From assembly GCA_013349585.1 (NCBI GenBank), contig DUZG01000006.1:1-62277 (forward strand): 62,277 nucleotides of DNA. Reading direction: 5' to 3'. A program made the position numbers and the translations under genes. This DNA is from Nitrospinota bacterium. Its GTDB lineage: Bacteria; Nitrospinota; Nitrospinia; Nitrospinales; VA-1. Below the pieces are notes generated by a model, which did not search any database, had not been told where the DNA came from, and was given only the letters and a program-made list of their open reading frames with translations. The number at the start of each line of letters is the position of its first letter. Within the stretch, counting starts at the first letter, position 1. Positions 40,355 through 49,069 of this stretch are shown piece by piece.

Positions 40355-40483
40355 AATAAAAGACTCCTAACGGATGTTGCTCCACTTCTACAAATGGGCC
40401 TTATTCAAATACCTAATTTACTCGCTACGAGGTCGTTCTTTGGATTTTACTAGATTGTTGAGGAAAAGAGATGCCTTTTTCGT

Positions 40484-40518
40484 AAAAAGCTTTGCCAGAT
40501 CAGATGGCAAAGCTTTTT
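40484..40518 (-). terminator. Intrinsic terminator after rpsI
   Basis: AAAAAGCTTTGCC (40484-40496) and GGCAAAGCTTTTT (40506-40518) form a perfect 13-bp stem around a 9-base loop. The A/T ends give a U tract on either strand. It separates rplM-rpsI from argC-argJ on the minus strand. The 200-base gap 40355-40554 otherwise holds only a short motif shared with the clpC upstream region. Confidence 0.88.
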
Positions 40519-40554
40519 AGGAATTCGAATTCGAAGACGTAGAGGAGTTGCCGC

Positions 40555-40953
40555 TTATCTCTTGGAGAATTGGAACTTTTTACGCGCGCCAGGCTGCCCG
40601 TATTTTTTTCTTTCCACTGCTCTGGAATCTCGGGTGAGAAATCCTGCTTTTTTGAGAGGTGCTCGCAGATCGGCGTTGGTCAAAATAAGAGCCCTGGAAA
40701 TTCCCAGACGTAAAGCGCCAGACTGACCCGAAAGCCCGCCTCCTTTAACCGTTGCTTTGATATCAACTGACTCAAGGGTTTCGGTTGTGATTAGCGGATG
40801 CTTGATAACGCATTCCAAGCTTTCTCGGCAAAAATATTCTTTCAAGGTTTTGTTATTAACAGTGATTTTGCCATTACCAGCTTGAACCCATACTTTTGCG
40901 ATGGACTCTTTTCGTTTTCCTGTAGCATAAAATCGTTCGATGGTGCCGTCCAT
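40555..40953 (-). CDS. rpsI: 30S ribosomal protein S9 (uS9)
   Basis: The 132-residue protein has the typical YATGKRKESIAKVWV start, GGGLSGQSGALRLGISRAL in the middle, and a basic C-terminus ending in FSKR whose tail reaches the P-site tRNA. GGAGA lies about 12 bases before the ATG. It follows rplM by 36 bases, the universal L13-S9 pair. Confidence 0.97.
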   Translation of the reverse strand: MDGTIERFYATGKRKESIAKVWVQAGNGKITVNNKTLKEYFCRESLECVIKHPLITTETLESVDIKATVKGGGLSGQSGALRLGISRALILTNADLRAPLKKAGFLTRDSRAVERKKYGQPGARKKFQFSKR

Positions 40954-40989
40954 AATATTTTTTACTCTCCGTCTTTTTCTTTAGGGAAA

Positions 40990-41421
40990 TTAAATAACTA
41001 CGGTTTCGGGATTCTGTCCCCCGTGAGGATGCTGATCCGTGTCGTATATTCGATAATTATTGTTCAAGGTGCGTCCCAATCTGTTTTTGGGCAACATACC
41101 GCGAATGGCTTTTTGCAACAGATCCGAAGGCTTCTTGTCCAAAACTTCTTTAGCGGTAATGGATTTGATCCCTCCCGGCCAACCGGTATGGTGATAATAG
41201 ATTTTATCATCCCATTTTTTTCCAGTTAACTTAACCTTGGCTGCATTGATGATAATTACATTATCCCCAGTATCAGTATGCGGGGTAAAAGTTGGTTTTG
41301 TTTTTCCGCGAATGATCGATGCTGCTTTACTGGCGATGCGCCCGACAGCTTTATCTGTTGCGTCAATGATCACCCATTTTTTCTCGATTTCGCCTGGTTT
41401 TGCAAAAAAAGTTGTCTTCAT
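40990..41421 (-). CDS. rplM: 50S ribosomal protein L13 (uL13)
   Basis: The 143-residue protein has WVIIDATDKAVGRIAS, the GDNVIIINAAKVKLTGKKW segment, HTGWPGGIK, and AIRGMLPKNRLGR near the C-terminus, all standard for L13. It is the first gene of the L13-S9 operon and faces away from the cyclase gene. Confidence 0.97.
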   Translation of the reverse strand: MKTTFFAKPGEIEKKWVIIDATDKAVGRIASKAASIIRGKTKPTFTPHTDTGDNVIIINAAKVKLTGKKWDDKIYYHHTGWPGGIKSITAKEVLDKKPSDLLQKAIRGMLPKNRLGRTLNNNYRIYDTDQHPHGGQNPETVVI

Positions 41422-41599
41422 TATTTCCGGTTCTGTTTGATATTAAATTTTGTATGTTGTAAACCGGCTATATTAAAGGAGATTTGTAGTATTGTCAATG
41501 AGTTTTGTTCGCTACTTCTACATGAGGGGTTTTGCTTTATATTCTAAAATGGGTTAATTTAGTCTTCTCTAAGAATTTTTGCGGATATCAGTTAACTAT

Positions 41600-43555
41600 A
41601 TGGAAAATATGGGGAAAGTTGCTAAAATGGAAGAATCCTTTGTGTCACCTGATGGAGTGTCTGTAAATGAGGATATGTTGCACCGTTCTATCGAAAAGTC
41701 ACGGGAATACCTGCTATTCCATCAGAATGAAAAGGGTTATTGGGTGGATGAGCTGGAAGCCAATGTAACCATTTCTGCAGAATTGATTTTCTTCATGCAT
41801 TTCACGGATAGGCTGGACAGCGAACGTCAGCAAAAAATAGTCAATTATCTGCTTTATATGCAGCGCGAAGATGGTAGCTGGCCGCTTTTTCATGGTGGGC
41901 TGTGCGATATCAACTCCACGGTTGAATCTTATATGGCACTCAAAATGGCAGGAGTGCCAGGGGACCGGGAAGAAATGGTGCGCGCCAGAAATGCTATCCA
42001 TATAAACGGCGGCATAAAAAAGACTCGCGTCTTCACAAAAATATTTCTTGCCATGTTCGGGCAATTATCCTGGGATGTTTGCCCCGCCATCCCGGCGGAA
42101 ATTATTTTATTACCAAATGGATTCTTTTTTAATATCTACGAAATTTCCAGTTGGTCACGTGGCACCGTGGTTCCGCTCTCTGTGATGCGTTCTCTGGAGC
42201 CGGTGCATTCTTTACCTGCCGGTCGGGATGTTCAGGAACTGTTCACGGAAAACGACAATGACCTCGATTTCAAACCAAGCGGCCTGCCGTTCACGAGTTG
42301 GAGAGACACGTTTATCTATCTCGATCGAATCATCAAACTCATTGGTAAGTTCCCTTGGAAGCCTTGTCGTAAAATGGCTCTGCGTGCGGTAGAAAAATGG
42401 ATACTGGAACATCAGGAAGAGGAAGGCGACTGGGCTGGCATTCAGCCTGCCATGCTCAACTCCTTGTTAGCGCTGCATCTGATGGGTTATCCCAAAGATC
42501 ATCCTGCGTGTGTTAAAGGGATGGAAGCGGTTGATCGCTTTCTTCTGGAAAAAGAAGACCGACTATGGATGCAGGCCTGTGTCTCACCGCTGTGGGATAC
42601 GGCGATTTGTTTGAACGCATTGATAGATTCGGGAATGCCAACGGATCACCCGGCCCTCATTAAGTCTGCGGAATGGATTCTCACCAAACAGGTAGTCAAG
42701 CGTGGCGACTGGCAGATTAAAAAACCACATGCAGAACCGGGTGGCTGGGCATTTGAATTTTATAACGAACTGTATCCTGACACAGACGACACCGCAGAAA
42801 TTTTGTTGGCTCTAAACCGGATAGATGTTCCCGACATCCGCTGGAAGCTAAATGAATGCCAAAGAGCCTTGAGCTGGCTGCTCAACATGCAAAGTAAAAA
42901 TGGCGGATGGGGAGCTTTCGATGTAGACAATGATAAAGAAGTTTTAAATGAAATTCCTTTCGCTGACCATAAGGCCTTGCTCGACCCACCTACTGTTGAT
43001 GTGTCCAGCCGCATTCTATGGATGCTGTCGCAATGGGGATTCAAAAGAGAGCACCCGCAAGTCGCACGCGCCTTAAAGTTTGTTAAGGAGGGGCAGGAAC
43101 TTGATGGTTGCTGGTTTGGTCGTTGGGGGGTGAACTATGTTTATGGAACGTTTCTGGCTATGACCGGATTATCAGCGATGGGTGAAGACATGAGTCAGCC
43201 TTTCAGCCGCAAAGCCATTCAATGGTTGGGGGTGCATCAGAATGAAGATGGCGGTTGGGGCGAAACCTGCCAGAGCTATGAAGAACCCAGCTTCCGCGGA
43301 CGCGGTACAGGCACAGCTTCGCAAACGGCGTGGGCATTACTAGCACTGGTTGCAGGTGGAGAAGCTAAAGGAGATGCTGCAAAACGTGGGGTAGAATTTT
43401 TGATGTGCAATCAAAATGATCAGGGAACCTGGTCGGAAGATGAGTTTACTGGGACAGGGTTTCCCGTGCATTTCTTCATCAAGTACCATATGTACCAGCA
43501 CTTTTTCCCTTTGATGGCACTCGCCCGTTACCGTCGGGCTATTGAAAACGACTGA
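41600..43555 (+). CDS. shc: Squalene-hopene cyclase
   Basis: The enzyme cyclises squalene to hopene, the first committed hopanoid step, as a monotopic inner-membrane protein. The catalytic PDTDDTAE (DXDD motif, about residue 395) is present, as are DPPTVDVSSR and several QW repeats such as QREDGSWP, QSKNGGWGAFD, QNEDGGWGE and QNDQGTWSEDE. The C-terminal FPVHFFIKYHMYQHFFPLMAL is also typical. At about 651 residues it is full length. No clear ribosome-binding site decides between the TTG at 41579 and the ATG codons at 41600 and 41609. The gene stands alone here, without hpnC-E or hpnH, but an hpnN-like exporter lies 16 kb downstream. Its base composition looks richer in GC than most neighbours. 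Confidence 0.95.
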   Translation: MENMGKVAKMEESFVSPDGVSVNEDMLHRSIEKSREYLLFHQNEKGYWVDELEANVTISAELIFFMHFTDRLDSERQQKIVNYLLYMQREDGSWPLFHGGLCDINSTVESYMALKMAGVPGDREEMVRARNAIHINGGIKKTRVFTKIFLAMFGQLSWDVCPAIPAEIILLPNGFFFNIYEISSWSRGTVVPLSVMRSLEPVHSLPAGRDVQELFTENDNDLDFKPSGLPFTSWRDTFIYLDRIIKLIGKFPWKPCRKMALRAVEKWILEHQEEEGDWAGIQPAMLNSLLALHLMGYPKDHPACVKGMEAVDRFLLEKEDRLWMQACVSPLWDTAICLNALIDSGMPTDHPALIKSAEWILTKQVVKRGDWQIKKPHAEPGGWAFEFYNELYPDTDDTAEILLALNRIDVPDIRWKLNECQRALSWLLNMQSKNGGWGAFDVDNDKEVLNEIPFADHKALLDPPTVDVSSRILWMLSQWGFKREHPQVARALKFVKEGQELDGCWFGRWGVNYVYGTFLAMTGLSAMGEDMSQPFSRKAIQWLGVHQNEDGGWGETCQSYEEPSFRGRGTGTASQTAWALLALVAGGEAKGDAAKRGVEFLMCNQNDQGTWSEDEFTGTGFPVHFFIKYHMYQHFFPLMALARYRRAIEND

Positions 43556-43561
43556 GCTTCT

Positions 43562-44134
43562 TTAATGGTGCCTCAACATTTCAACCGCAAACTTGGTTCG
43601 CGTTAAAGGCTCAGATGTGGATGCGATAACTTCTCCACTCATGACATCGGTCAAAGTGAGGTGAACATCTAGATTGGTTCCGAGGTCGGTGATCCTTCCG
43701 GTAATGACAGCCTGCGAATTGAGGGCTTTCCCCAAATGTCGCAACTCATTTTTATTGTAATGAAACGAAGGCTGAAGTTTTAAGTTATCCAATACTGATT
43801 TGACCTCGCCTTTTTGCGCCACCCGGAATTGCTTATCACGAAAGAAATACTTTTTGGTGATGGCTTCAACAATTCTTGTAGAAATATATTCGCCGAGAAT
43901 AGGAGTTTTGTTCTCTTCATCGACAAGGTCAAATACGGTTACTTTGTTGATTTCATATTCAGCAACATCTTCCGTAAGGGATTGCACCAGATCTTCAGTC
44001 TTCCCCATATAATATTTAGAGTCGGTTTGAGTTCGGAATACTTTGCTCCAGAACGACGAGGGCCCCATTTTTACTTCGCACCCGGAAAAGAGAAAGATGG
44101 TAATCAGTAAATAAATCAACTTTTTTAATTTCAT
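43562..44134 (-). CDS. FlgO-domain lipoprotein
   Basis: The 190-residue lipoprotein has a type II signal peptide with lipobox FSGC (Cys about 18). The FlgO-like domain (about 65-185) shows VTVFDLVDEENKTPILGEYIS, then LRHLGKALNSQAVITGRITDLG and a closing TDVMSGEVIAST. I prefer the ATG at 44134, preceded by AAAGG, over an upstream TTG. FlgO domains bind envelope partners and occur in outer-membrane lipoproteins in Vibrio and elsewhere. No flagellar gene is in the window, so a flagellar role is not supported. It converges on the cyclase gene with 6 bases between stops and is divergent from another lipoprotein. Confidence 0.75.
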   Translation of the reverse strand: MKLKKLIYLLITIFLFSGCEVKMGPSSFWSKVFRTQTDSKYYMGKTEDLVQSLTEDVAEYEINKVTVFDLVDEENKTPILGEYISTRIVEAITKKYFFRDKQFRVAQKGEVKSVLDNLKLQPSFHYNKNELRHLGKALNSQAVITGRITDLGTNLDVHLTLTDVMSGEVIASTSEPLTRTKFAVEMLRHH

Positions 44135-44475
44135 AGTATACAAACCTTTGATTTTCTTTAATTTATAGTTCTCTTAACGACAGGAACCGATTATCACTCA
44201 ATTTTTTATGCAAGTCATGTGCCTTGCGGGGTTATTTAAGGGACATCATCAATAAATTAATATAACTCTTTTAAATATGGTAGTTTATGTGATTGTGGCT
44301 TTTTGATGGTTTTATGCTTCGACTCATACTCAATTTAAAAAGCGTCGGATTTTTGTCGAACTCAGTCATTTTGACGGCAGATTTTGCATAAATTTGGTCA
44401 TTTCATTTTCGTGCAAGAGGCAAAAATTTAGTGTATAAAGATGAATTATTTTTCCAAAACTAATGAGAGACCAAA
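44135..44475. other. Divergent promoter region between two lipoprotein genes
   Basis: This is about 340 bases of AT-rich sequence without a gene. A TATAAA element at 44434-44439 lies 37 bases before the + strand lipoprotein ATG but has only a poor -35 match. I see no strong repeat or RNA element. Confidence 0.35.
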
Positions 44476-45324
44476 ATGTTTAAAATAAGGTGTTTACAAA
44501 TTATTTTATGTGTCGCGCTGACGGGAATTTTTGTTTCAGGGTGTTCCGCTGAACCTGTTGATGAAGCCCCGCTGCAAATGCCATTTAAAGAAAATACATG
44601 GGTACGCAAAGAAACGTTGACGAAATCTAGCGCCCAGATCTCTGAATCTTCATACAAAACTTTGCCTGCTCTTCCAGTTGATGCATCGCTGGCAAAAAAA
44701 CTTAGGACTATATCGGCTTCAAGCCCTGAAGTGAAAAATGAAAAGGACTGTCTTGCTCAGGCCAACGCACTGGATAAAAGACGAACTGCCGTTCAAGAGC
44801 GCGGTGGTGTTTGGCATATTTTTGAAAGTGTTATGGAAATTAAAGAATATACCAATTATGGTATGCAACTCGACAGTCAGATGAATCGACTGGTGCATTC
44901 ACTGAAACATCTTTGTCGGTCAACTAAAGGTATGCCGTTGAACGGTTGGGGAAGAGAAAAAGTGGAGCAATTGCAAAATTTTGGAAAAGAGAAAATGAGA
45001 GAAAACTATATTAAGCTTGGCGATGCTGCTGGTGATGTTGATTTATGGATAAAATTTGCAGAACTCGCGATTGAAAGTAAAAAACGCAATATCCCTTTCA
45101 CCAAGGTAAGGGAATCCCTTTCACGTTCGGCAAATATGGTCGCCTTGTACGAAGGTCTTTCGTTACGAAAAGTCGATGGAGCGAATAAACAATCTTATTA
45201 TTCAGAGGCATCGACTTTGTTGAGTGCGATCAACGATAGTTTTAAATCCGACCCAAATATCGCTATGGCCATTGAGGACGAAAATCTTCTGTCCCATAGC
45301 GACCTCGAAGCAGACTCGGCTTAA
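44476..45324 (+). CDS. Lipoprotein of unknown function
   Basis: The 282-residue predicted lipoprotein has a hydrophobic signal and lipobox VSGC (Cys 23), followed by AEPVDEAP. The mature part looks largely helical and charged, with few aromatic residues, and has no domain I recognise. A KDCLAQANALDKRRTAVQE stretch and a later FAELAIESKKRNIPF stretch could form a helical repeat. It is divergent from the FlgO-domain lipoprotein, which suggests related envelope roles. That is an inference only. Confidence 0.6.
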   Translation: MFKIRCLQIILCVALTGIFVSGCSAEPVDEAPLQMPFKENTWVRKETLTKSSAQISESSYKTLPALPVDASLAKKLRTISASSPEVKNEKDCLAQANALDKRRTAVQERGGVWHIFESVMEIKEYTNYGMQLDSQMNRLVHSLKHLCRSTKGMPLNGWGREKVEQLQNFGKEKMRENYIKLGDAAGDVDLWIKFAELAIESKKRNIPFTKVRESLSRSANMVALYEGLSLRKVDGANKQSYYSEASTLLSAINDSFKSDPNIAMAIEDENLLSHSDLEADSA

Positions 45325-45380
45325 AGCTAGGTCGCCCGTGACAATCAAACGATGCGACTTGACAAAATTTAATCCGATTA

Positions 45381-45403
45381 GTGTGCGGCGTCATGCCGCA
45401 CAC
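45381..45403. repeat. Perfect GC-rich hairpin
   Basis: Arms GTGTGCGGC (45381-45389) and GCCGCACAC (45395-45403) surround GTCAT. There is no T tract, so it is not a clear intrinsic terminator. It lies 57 bases after the lipoprotein stop in an otherwise empty 227-base gap before the glycosyltransferase gene. Confidence 0.6.
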
Positions 45404-45551
45404 TATTGAAGAGCATCGCCAGTTATTAATTTATAGTTTTGATCCGCAAATATCGCCGTCCCTGTCCTGAAAGGGCAAAAAAATAAAGTTCCTCAAGGTT
45501 CGGGAATATCGTATTATTTAATCATCTTCCGTTAACCACCCAGCCTCGATC

Positions 45552-46691
45552 ATGAAATTAGCAATCATCAGCGGCACCACCGCACCCGGGGGAGGCCCCA
45601 GACATATATACAGCTTGCTGAAAAAAATGGACCGCAGGGAATGGGACGTCATGGTTTGTACCCATAAAGATGGTTCCTATTGGAATAAGTTGATCGCCTT
45701 AGGAGTTACTCCTTATGACCTGGTCTTAAGAAAACTGTCTTTGTCTACTTTCTTCAAATTGTTGAATATTTTGCGGAATGAGAAACCGGATTTGATACAT
45801 ACCCATGGGAAAGGCCCCGGTCTTTATGGCAGGTTACTCGGTTGGGTGCTCGGAATTCCTGTGGTACACACTTTTCACGGTTTTCAGCACAAACTTCTTC
45901 CTGCTATCCAAAGATGGTTTTATCTATTTGTAGAAAATATTCTAACATTGTTGACCCGGCACCACATCTTTGTTGGCAACGGAGAAAAAAACAAAGCAAA
46001 AATTTTAATTTTTCTGAATGATTCCAACTCCAGTGTTATTAACAATGGTATTGATCTGGACTCCATTCAAGCACTACCCCCGGCAGAAAAGGTGCTTGCT
46101 TCATTGAAGTTGGGGACTCGTGAAAGTGTAAAAATTTTCGGTACTCTCTCAAGAGTTTCACCGGAAAAAGGACTGGATATACTGCTGGAAGGTTTTTTTG
46201 AGGCGGTTAAAACAGCTCCCTACATTCGACTGCTTGTCATTGGCGATTGCCCTGGTGAACATGAAAAATATATTAAAACGATAAAGCAATATATACATGA
46301 GAATGGATTAGATGATGCGGTAAAAATTTTAGGGGCTCGGGAGGATGCGCTAGAGATATTAAAAAGTATAGATTTTTATATTTCCCCTTCACGAAGCGAA
46401 GGGCTTCCTTATAATTTGCTGGAAGCTTTGGCGGTCGGGAAACCGGTGATGGCAACGGATATCCCTGGAAACAACGATATCATTAGAAAGTCTGTCGAGG
46501 GGGTACTGGTTCCTGTTAATTCAGCAAGAACTCTTGCTCATGGTATTTTGACTTTGTTAGAACTCGGCCCAGAGGAACGGAAAGCAATGCAACAAAACGG
46601 TAAGTCGAGAATTCGAGACCAGTTCTCCTTGAATCTTATGGCCGAAAAAACATTCTCAGTTTATAAAAAGGTGTTGGAAGGGTCGAGCTAG
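45552..46691 (+). CDS. GT4-family glycosyltransferase
   Basis: This 379-residue GT-B glycosyltransferase has a glycine-rich acceptor loop (GTTAPGGGPRHIYSLL) and an N-terminal domain with IHTHGKGPGLYGRLLG and TFHGFQHKLL. The C-terminal nucleotide-sugar site has FGTLSRVSPEKGLDILLEG and SRSEGLPYNLLEALAVGKP, where the EX7E glutamates fall. No signal peptide is visible. It probably adds a sugar to LPS, exopolysaccharide or a lipid carrier. Donor and acceptor are unknown, and no other polysaccharide gene is adjacent. Confidence 0.85.
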   Translation: MKLAIISGTTAPGGGPRHIYSLLKKMDRREWDVMVCTHKDGSYWNKLIALGVTPYDLVLRKLSLSTFFKLLNILRNEKPDLIHTHGKGPGLYGRLLGWVLGIPVVHTFHGFQHKLLPAIQRWFYLFVENILTLLTRHHIFVGNGEKNKAKILIFLNDSNSSVINNGIDLDSIQALPPAEKVLASLKLGTRESVKIFGTLSRVSPEKGLDILLEGFFEAVKTAPYIRLLVIGDCPGEHEKYIKTIKQYIHENGLDDAVKILGAREDALEILKSIDFYISPSRSEGLPYNLLEALAVGKPVMATDIPGNNDIIRKSVEGVLVPVNSARTLAHGILTLLELGPEERKAMQQNGKSRIRDQFSLNLMAEKTFSVYKKVLEGSS

Positions 46692-46701
46692 GCCGCTTAT
46701 T

Positions 46702-47922
46702 TTATTTGTCGGTGGATGCCAGTAGGCCTGCATTGAAAAAATCAAATACCTTTTCAATTTTCTCTAAAAATTCTTTCTCGTCCAGAGGGTGGATTCTAAA
46801 AGAAGCGGCACCTGCATGACCGCCACCACCCATATAAAGATCACCGAATAATTCCTTTAATTTACCTTCTGCAGTGCGCAGGTCGACTCCAGAAAACTTG
46901 ACCGCTCGTCGAAGCTTGATGAAAAAACAGTTCTCTCCTTCGGCATTTTGACCTTTAAAAACTATCAAGCCAGCACAACCTGATTTCTCAGGAACTGAAT
47001 TCATAAGAAAATTTTGAATGTCTGCGAACCAGTCCGAATCGAACGGTTTGCAGGTACCTGCTACATTTTCTTGAGTGTAGTGAAATAAATTTAAAAAGCC
47101 AATTTGACCTTTTAATACGGCGCGGTCATTTAAAAGATTGAAGCAGGTTTCTTGTTCATCGGTCAACCTATTGAGGTATTCCAATATCTGTTGGGGGTTG
47201 CCAAATTTTGAGTTTTTGCAGTCTATGTTTCGTTTGTGATCCGATTCTCTCCAACGCGTTATACTCTGCAGACGTTCTTTAAGTAAATTCATCCAGTAGT
47301 CGTAATCTTCTTTAAAGGGAATAACCTTGCCGCCGACAGTGTCACTCAGCATGCCGGTTATCAAACCGAGGATTATATTGCGTTGATCGAAAGGATTGGG
47401 CCCATCATGATATTTTTCATGATATGTTAAAAGAATTTTTCCGATAATTTCGGTATTGGCGTTGGACTTACGAAATAATTTGATGCCGTAATCGGTTAGC
47501 TCTTCGCTGTCTGCACCAAAATGATGGTCAATCTCTATCACTTTGGGTTTGTTGGATAAAATATTTTTTGCAAGAAAAGAATAATGAGGAACCAGTTTCG
47601 TATTTGCGGTGTCGCAAAAAATAACGGTCTCAATCTCATCTTTAACGACTAGAATTTGTTCTTTGTTCCGTAAAATTTTGATCGAATTGTATTCGATAAT
47701 TTTTTCGAAAAAATCGAGATTTTCACCCAAGTTCTCAGGCAGGATCAAAAAAACTTTTTTATCAAGCTGATGGAGGTAAAGCGAAAGAGATAACATCGAC
47801 CCTACCGAATCAGGGTCAATGTCTCCGCTGAACAAAAAACTCTCGCTGGTATTAATTATATCCAGCGCATTTTTCAGATTTTTTCTCCAAACGATTCCGT
47901 CAAGAGGTTTTTTCTCGTTCAT
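46702..47922 (-). CDS. DHH/DHHA1-family phosphoesterase
   Basis: This 406-residue protein has the DHH fold of RecJ and nanoRNase/pAp-phosphatase enzymes. The first metal motif is SGDIDPDSVGSML, the DHH motif is EIDHHFGAD (about residue 134), and the DHHA1 C-terminal loop is MGGGGHAGAASFRI. The size exceeds typical NrnA proteins by roughly 70 residues. The likely substrate is a short oligonucleotide, pAp or a cyclic dinucleotide product; sequence alone does not decide. The minus-strand start lies about 100 bases from a run of nine G (+ strand). Confidence 0.75.
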   Translation of the reverse strand: MNEKKPLDGIVWRKNLKNALDIINTSESFLFSGDIDPDSVGSMLSLSLYLHQLDKKVFLILPENLGENLDFFEKIIEYNSIKILRNKEQILVVKDEIETVIFCDTANTKLVPHYSFLAKNILSNKPKVIEIDHHFGADSEELTDYGIKLFRKSNANTEIIGKILLTYHEKYHDGPNPFDQRNIILGLITGMLSDTVGGKVIPFKEDYDYWMNLLKERLQSITRWRESDHKRNIDCKNSKFGNPQQILEYLNRLTDEQETCFNLLNDRAVLKGQIGFLNLFHYTQENVAGTCKPFDSDWFADIQNFLMNSVPEKSGCAGLIVFKGQNAEGENCFFIKLRRAVKFSGVDLRTAEGKLKELFGDLYMGGGGHAGAASFRIHPLDEKEFLEKIEKVFDFFNAGLLASTDK

Positions 47923-48019
47923 ATAGTTATTCTTTTTCTTGGGATAATTAGCTCTATATTATATCTTTTATCGGGATTTTGAAAAAAAATTTAATAATTT
48001 CAATGAGAAAGGAGATATT

Positions 48020-48028
48020 GGGGGGGGG
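48020..48028. repeat. Nine-base G homopolymer upstream of the DHH gene
   Basis: Nine consecutive G residues (C on the coding strand of the downstream minus-strand gene) lie in the 139-base gap between the zinc-ribbon gene and the DHH gene. Runs of this type can vary in length by slippage. Confidence 0.6.
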
Positions 48029-48061
48029 AGGAGCTAAAGAAGCGAGTGGAGGTAATTCTAC

Positions 48062-48475
48062 CTATTTTGAAAAACCAGGGTCATCATCGAAGACATTGTT
48101 GTAATCACCTTCAGAGGAGTCGTTCGGGCCTGGGCGGCACCAGTCGAAATCATTACCATCGTCATTACCCGAATCTTGGGGATTAATAGATGATTGAAGT
48201 TCGCTCACAAACAGGTCTAACTCCAGAGGGCTGAAATTTTTGCTGCCACACTGGCATTCCGATTCCCCGACCGCAAACTCGGTTTCCTTTTTAAGCACAA
48301 AGGCCATGCTGCAAATATCGCAGCTGTGGCCTGTATGAGTTTCGACTAAAACTGGCACCAGAAGAGGGTCCCGGCATTGATTGCATATAGCGGGAACCCC
48401 AGGGACTATATCGGCCAAAAGGTTTTCAATTCCGCAAGCTGGGCACTCGATCAATAAAGATTTTTGAGCAGACAT
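48062..48475 (-). CDS. Small zinc-ribbon protein
   Basis: The 137-residue protein is rich in CxxC pairs: CPACG (about residue 10), CNQC (about 31), CDICSMAF (about 54) and ECQCGSKNF (about 72). These could form two zinc ribbons. The C-terminal third is acidic and low in complexity, ending NNVFDDDPGFSK. I recognise no specific family. It begins 5 bases after the ferritin-like gene stop on the same strand, so the two are cotranscribed. Confidence 0.65.
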   Translation of the reverse strand: MSAQKSLLIECPACGIENLLADIVPGVPAICNQCRDPLLVPVLVETHTGHSCDICSMAFVLKKETEFAVGESECQCGSKNFSPLELDLFVSELQSSINPQDSGNDDGNDFDWCRPGPNDSSEGDYNNVFDDDPGFSK

Positions 48476-48480
48476 GGAAT

Positions 48481-48849
48481 TTAGGAGTCAGAGCTTTCTG
48501 GAAATATTTTTGACATATCGCCCATTTTTTCCATAGCTTCTTCTTTAGACATTTTGGTGATGTCGATACCCATGTCAGCGAGAGCACCGGAGAATGGACA
48601 TTTACTGGCACCACTTGCTGGCTCTTCACCTTCAGCTTGTGCAGCGGGCTTATCGGTTTCAATTTCACCAGCTTCTGCCATGATGATCCAATGCATTGAT
48701 TCGATCGTCTGCTTTTTTTCGGTGGTTAGCTTTTGCAAGGTTTCCTTGGTTTCCTGATGGTTTACCAATGCAACGGCTTCTATATATTTTTCGAGGGCTT
48801 TCTTTTCAAATTCAACAGCTTCTTTCAATGCTGCAGCAGAGTTGGACAT
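48481..48849 (-). CDS. Ferritin-like/rubrerythrin-related helical protein
   Basis: This protein of about 122 residues starts MSNSAAALKEAVEFEKKALE. AGGAG lies 8 bases before this ATG, so I prefer it over the upstream ATG codons at 48867 and 48855. The two first helices carry the EFEKKALEKY and MHWIIMAEAGEIE patterns of ferritin-like domains, with Glu and His at plausible metal positions. A Glu/Ala-rich linker leads to a small C-terminal module with KCPFSGALADMGIDI. Only half of a four-helix bundle is visible, so it may dimerise. A redox or metal role with the zinc-ribbon partner is likely but unproven. Confidence 0.6.
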   Translation of the reverse strand: MSNSAAALKEAVEFEKKALEKYIEAVALVNHQETKETLQKLTTEKKQTIESMHWIIMAEAGEIETDKPAAQAEGEEPASGASKCPFSGALADMGIDITKMSKEEAMEKMGDMSKIFPESSDS

Positions 48850-49069
48850 TGTCATGTCTCCTGACAAATAAGGGTAATTAAATTAATTCTGGAATAGTAA
48901 AATATACCAAACTCTTAACCCTAATAGCAACCACTACTACTCGGCGCAGGGTCAATGGGTCGGTGCTGATCAAGCTGATAAATGCGATTGAGCCTTTTAC
49001 TATAGGTTTGCTAACATTATTTGCTCGTTAGAAAGGCAGAATGGATTACTTTAAGTTAAGGAGCGTATC

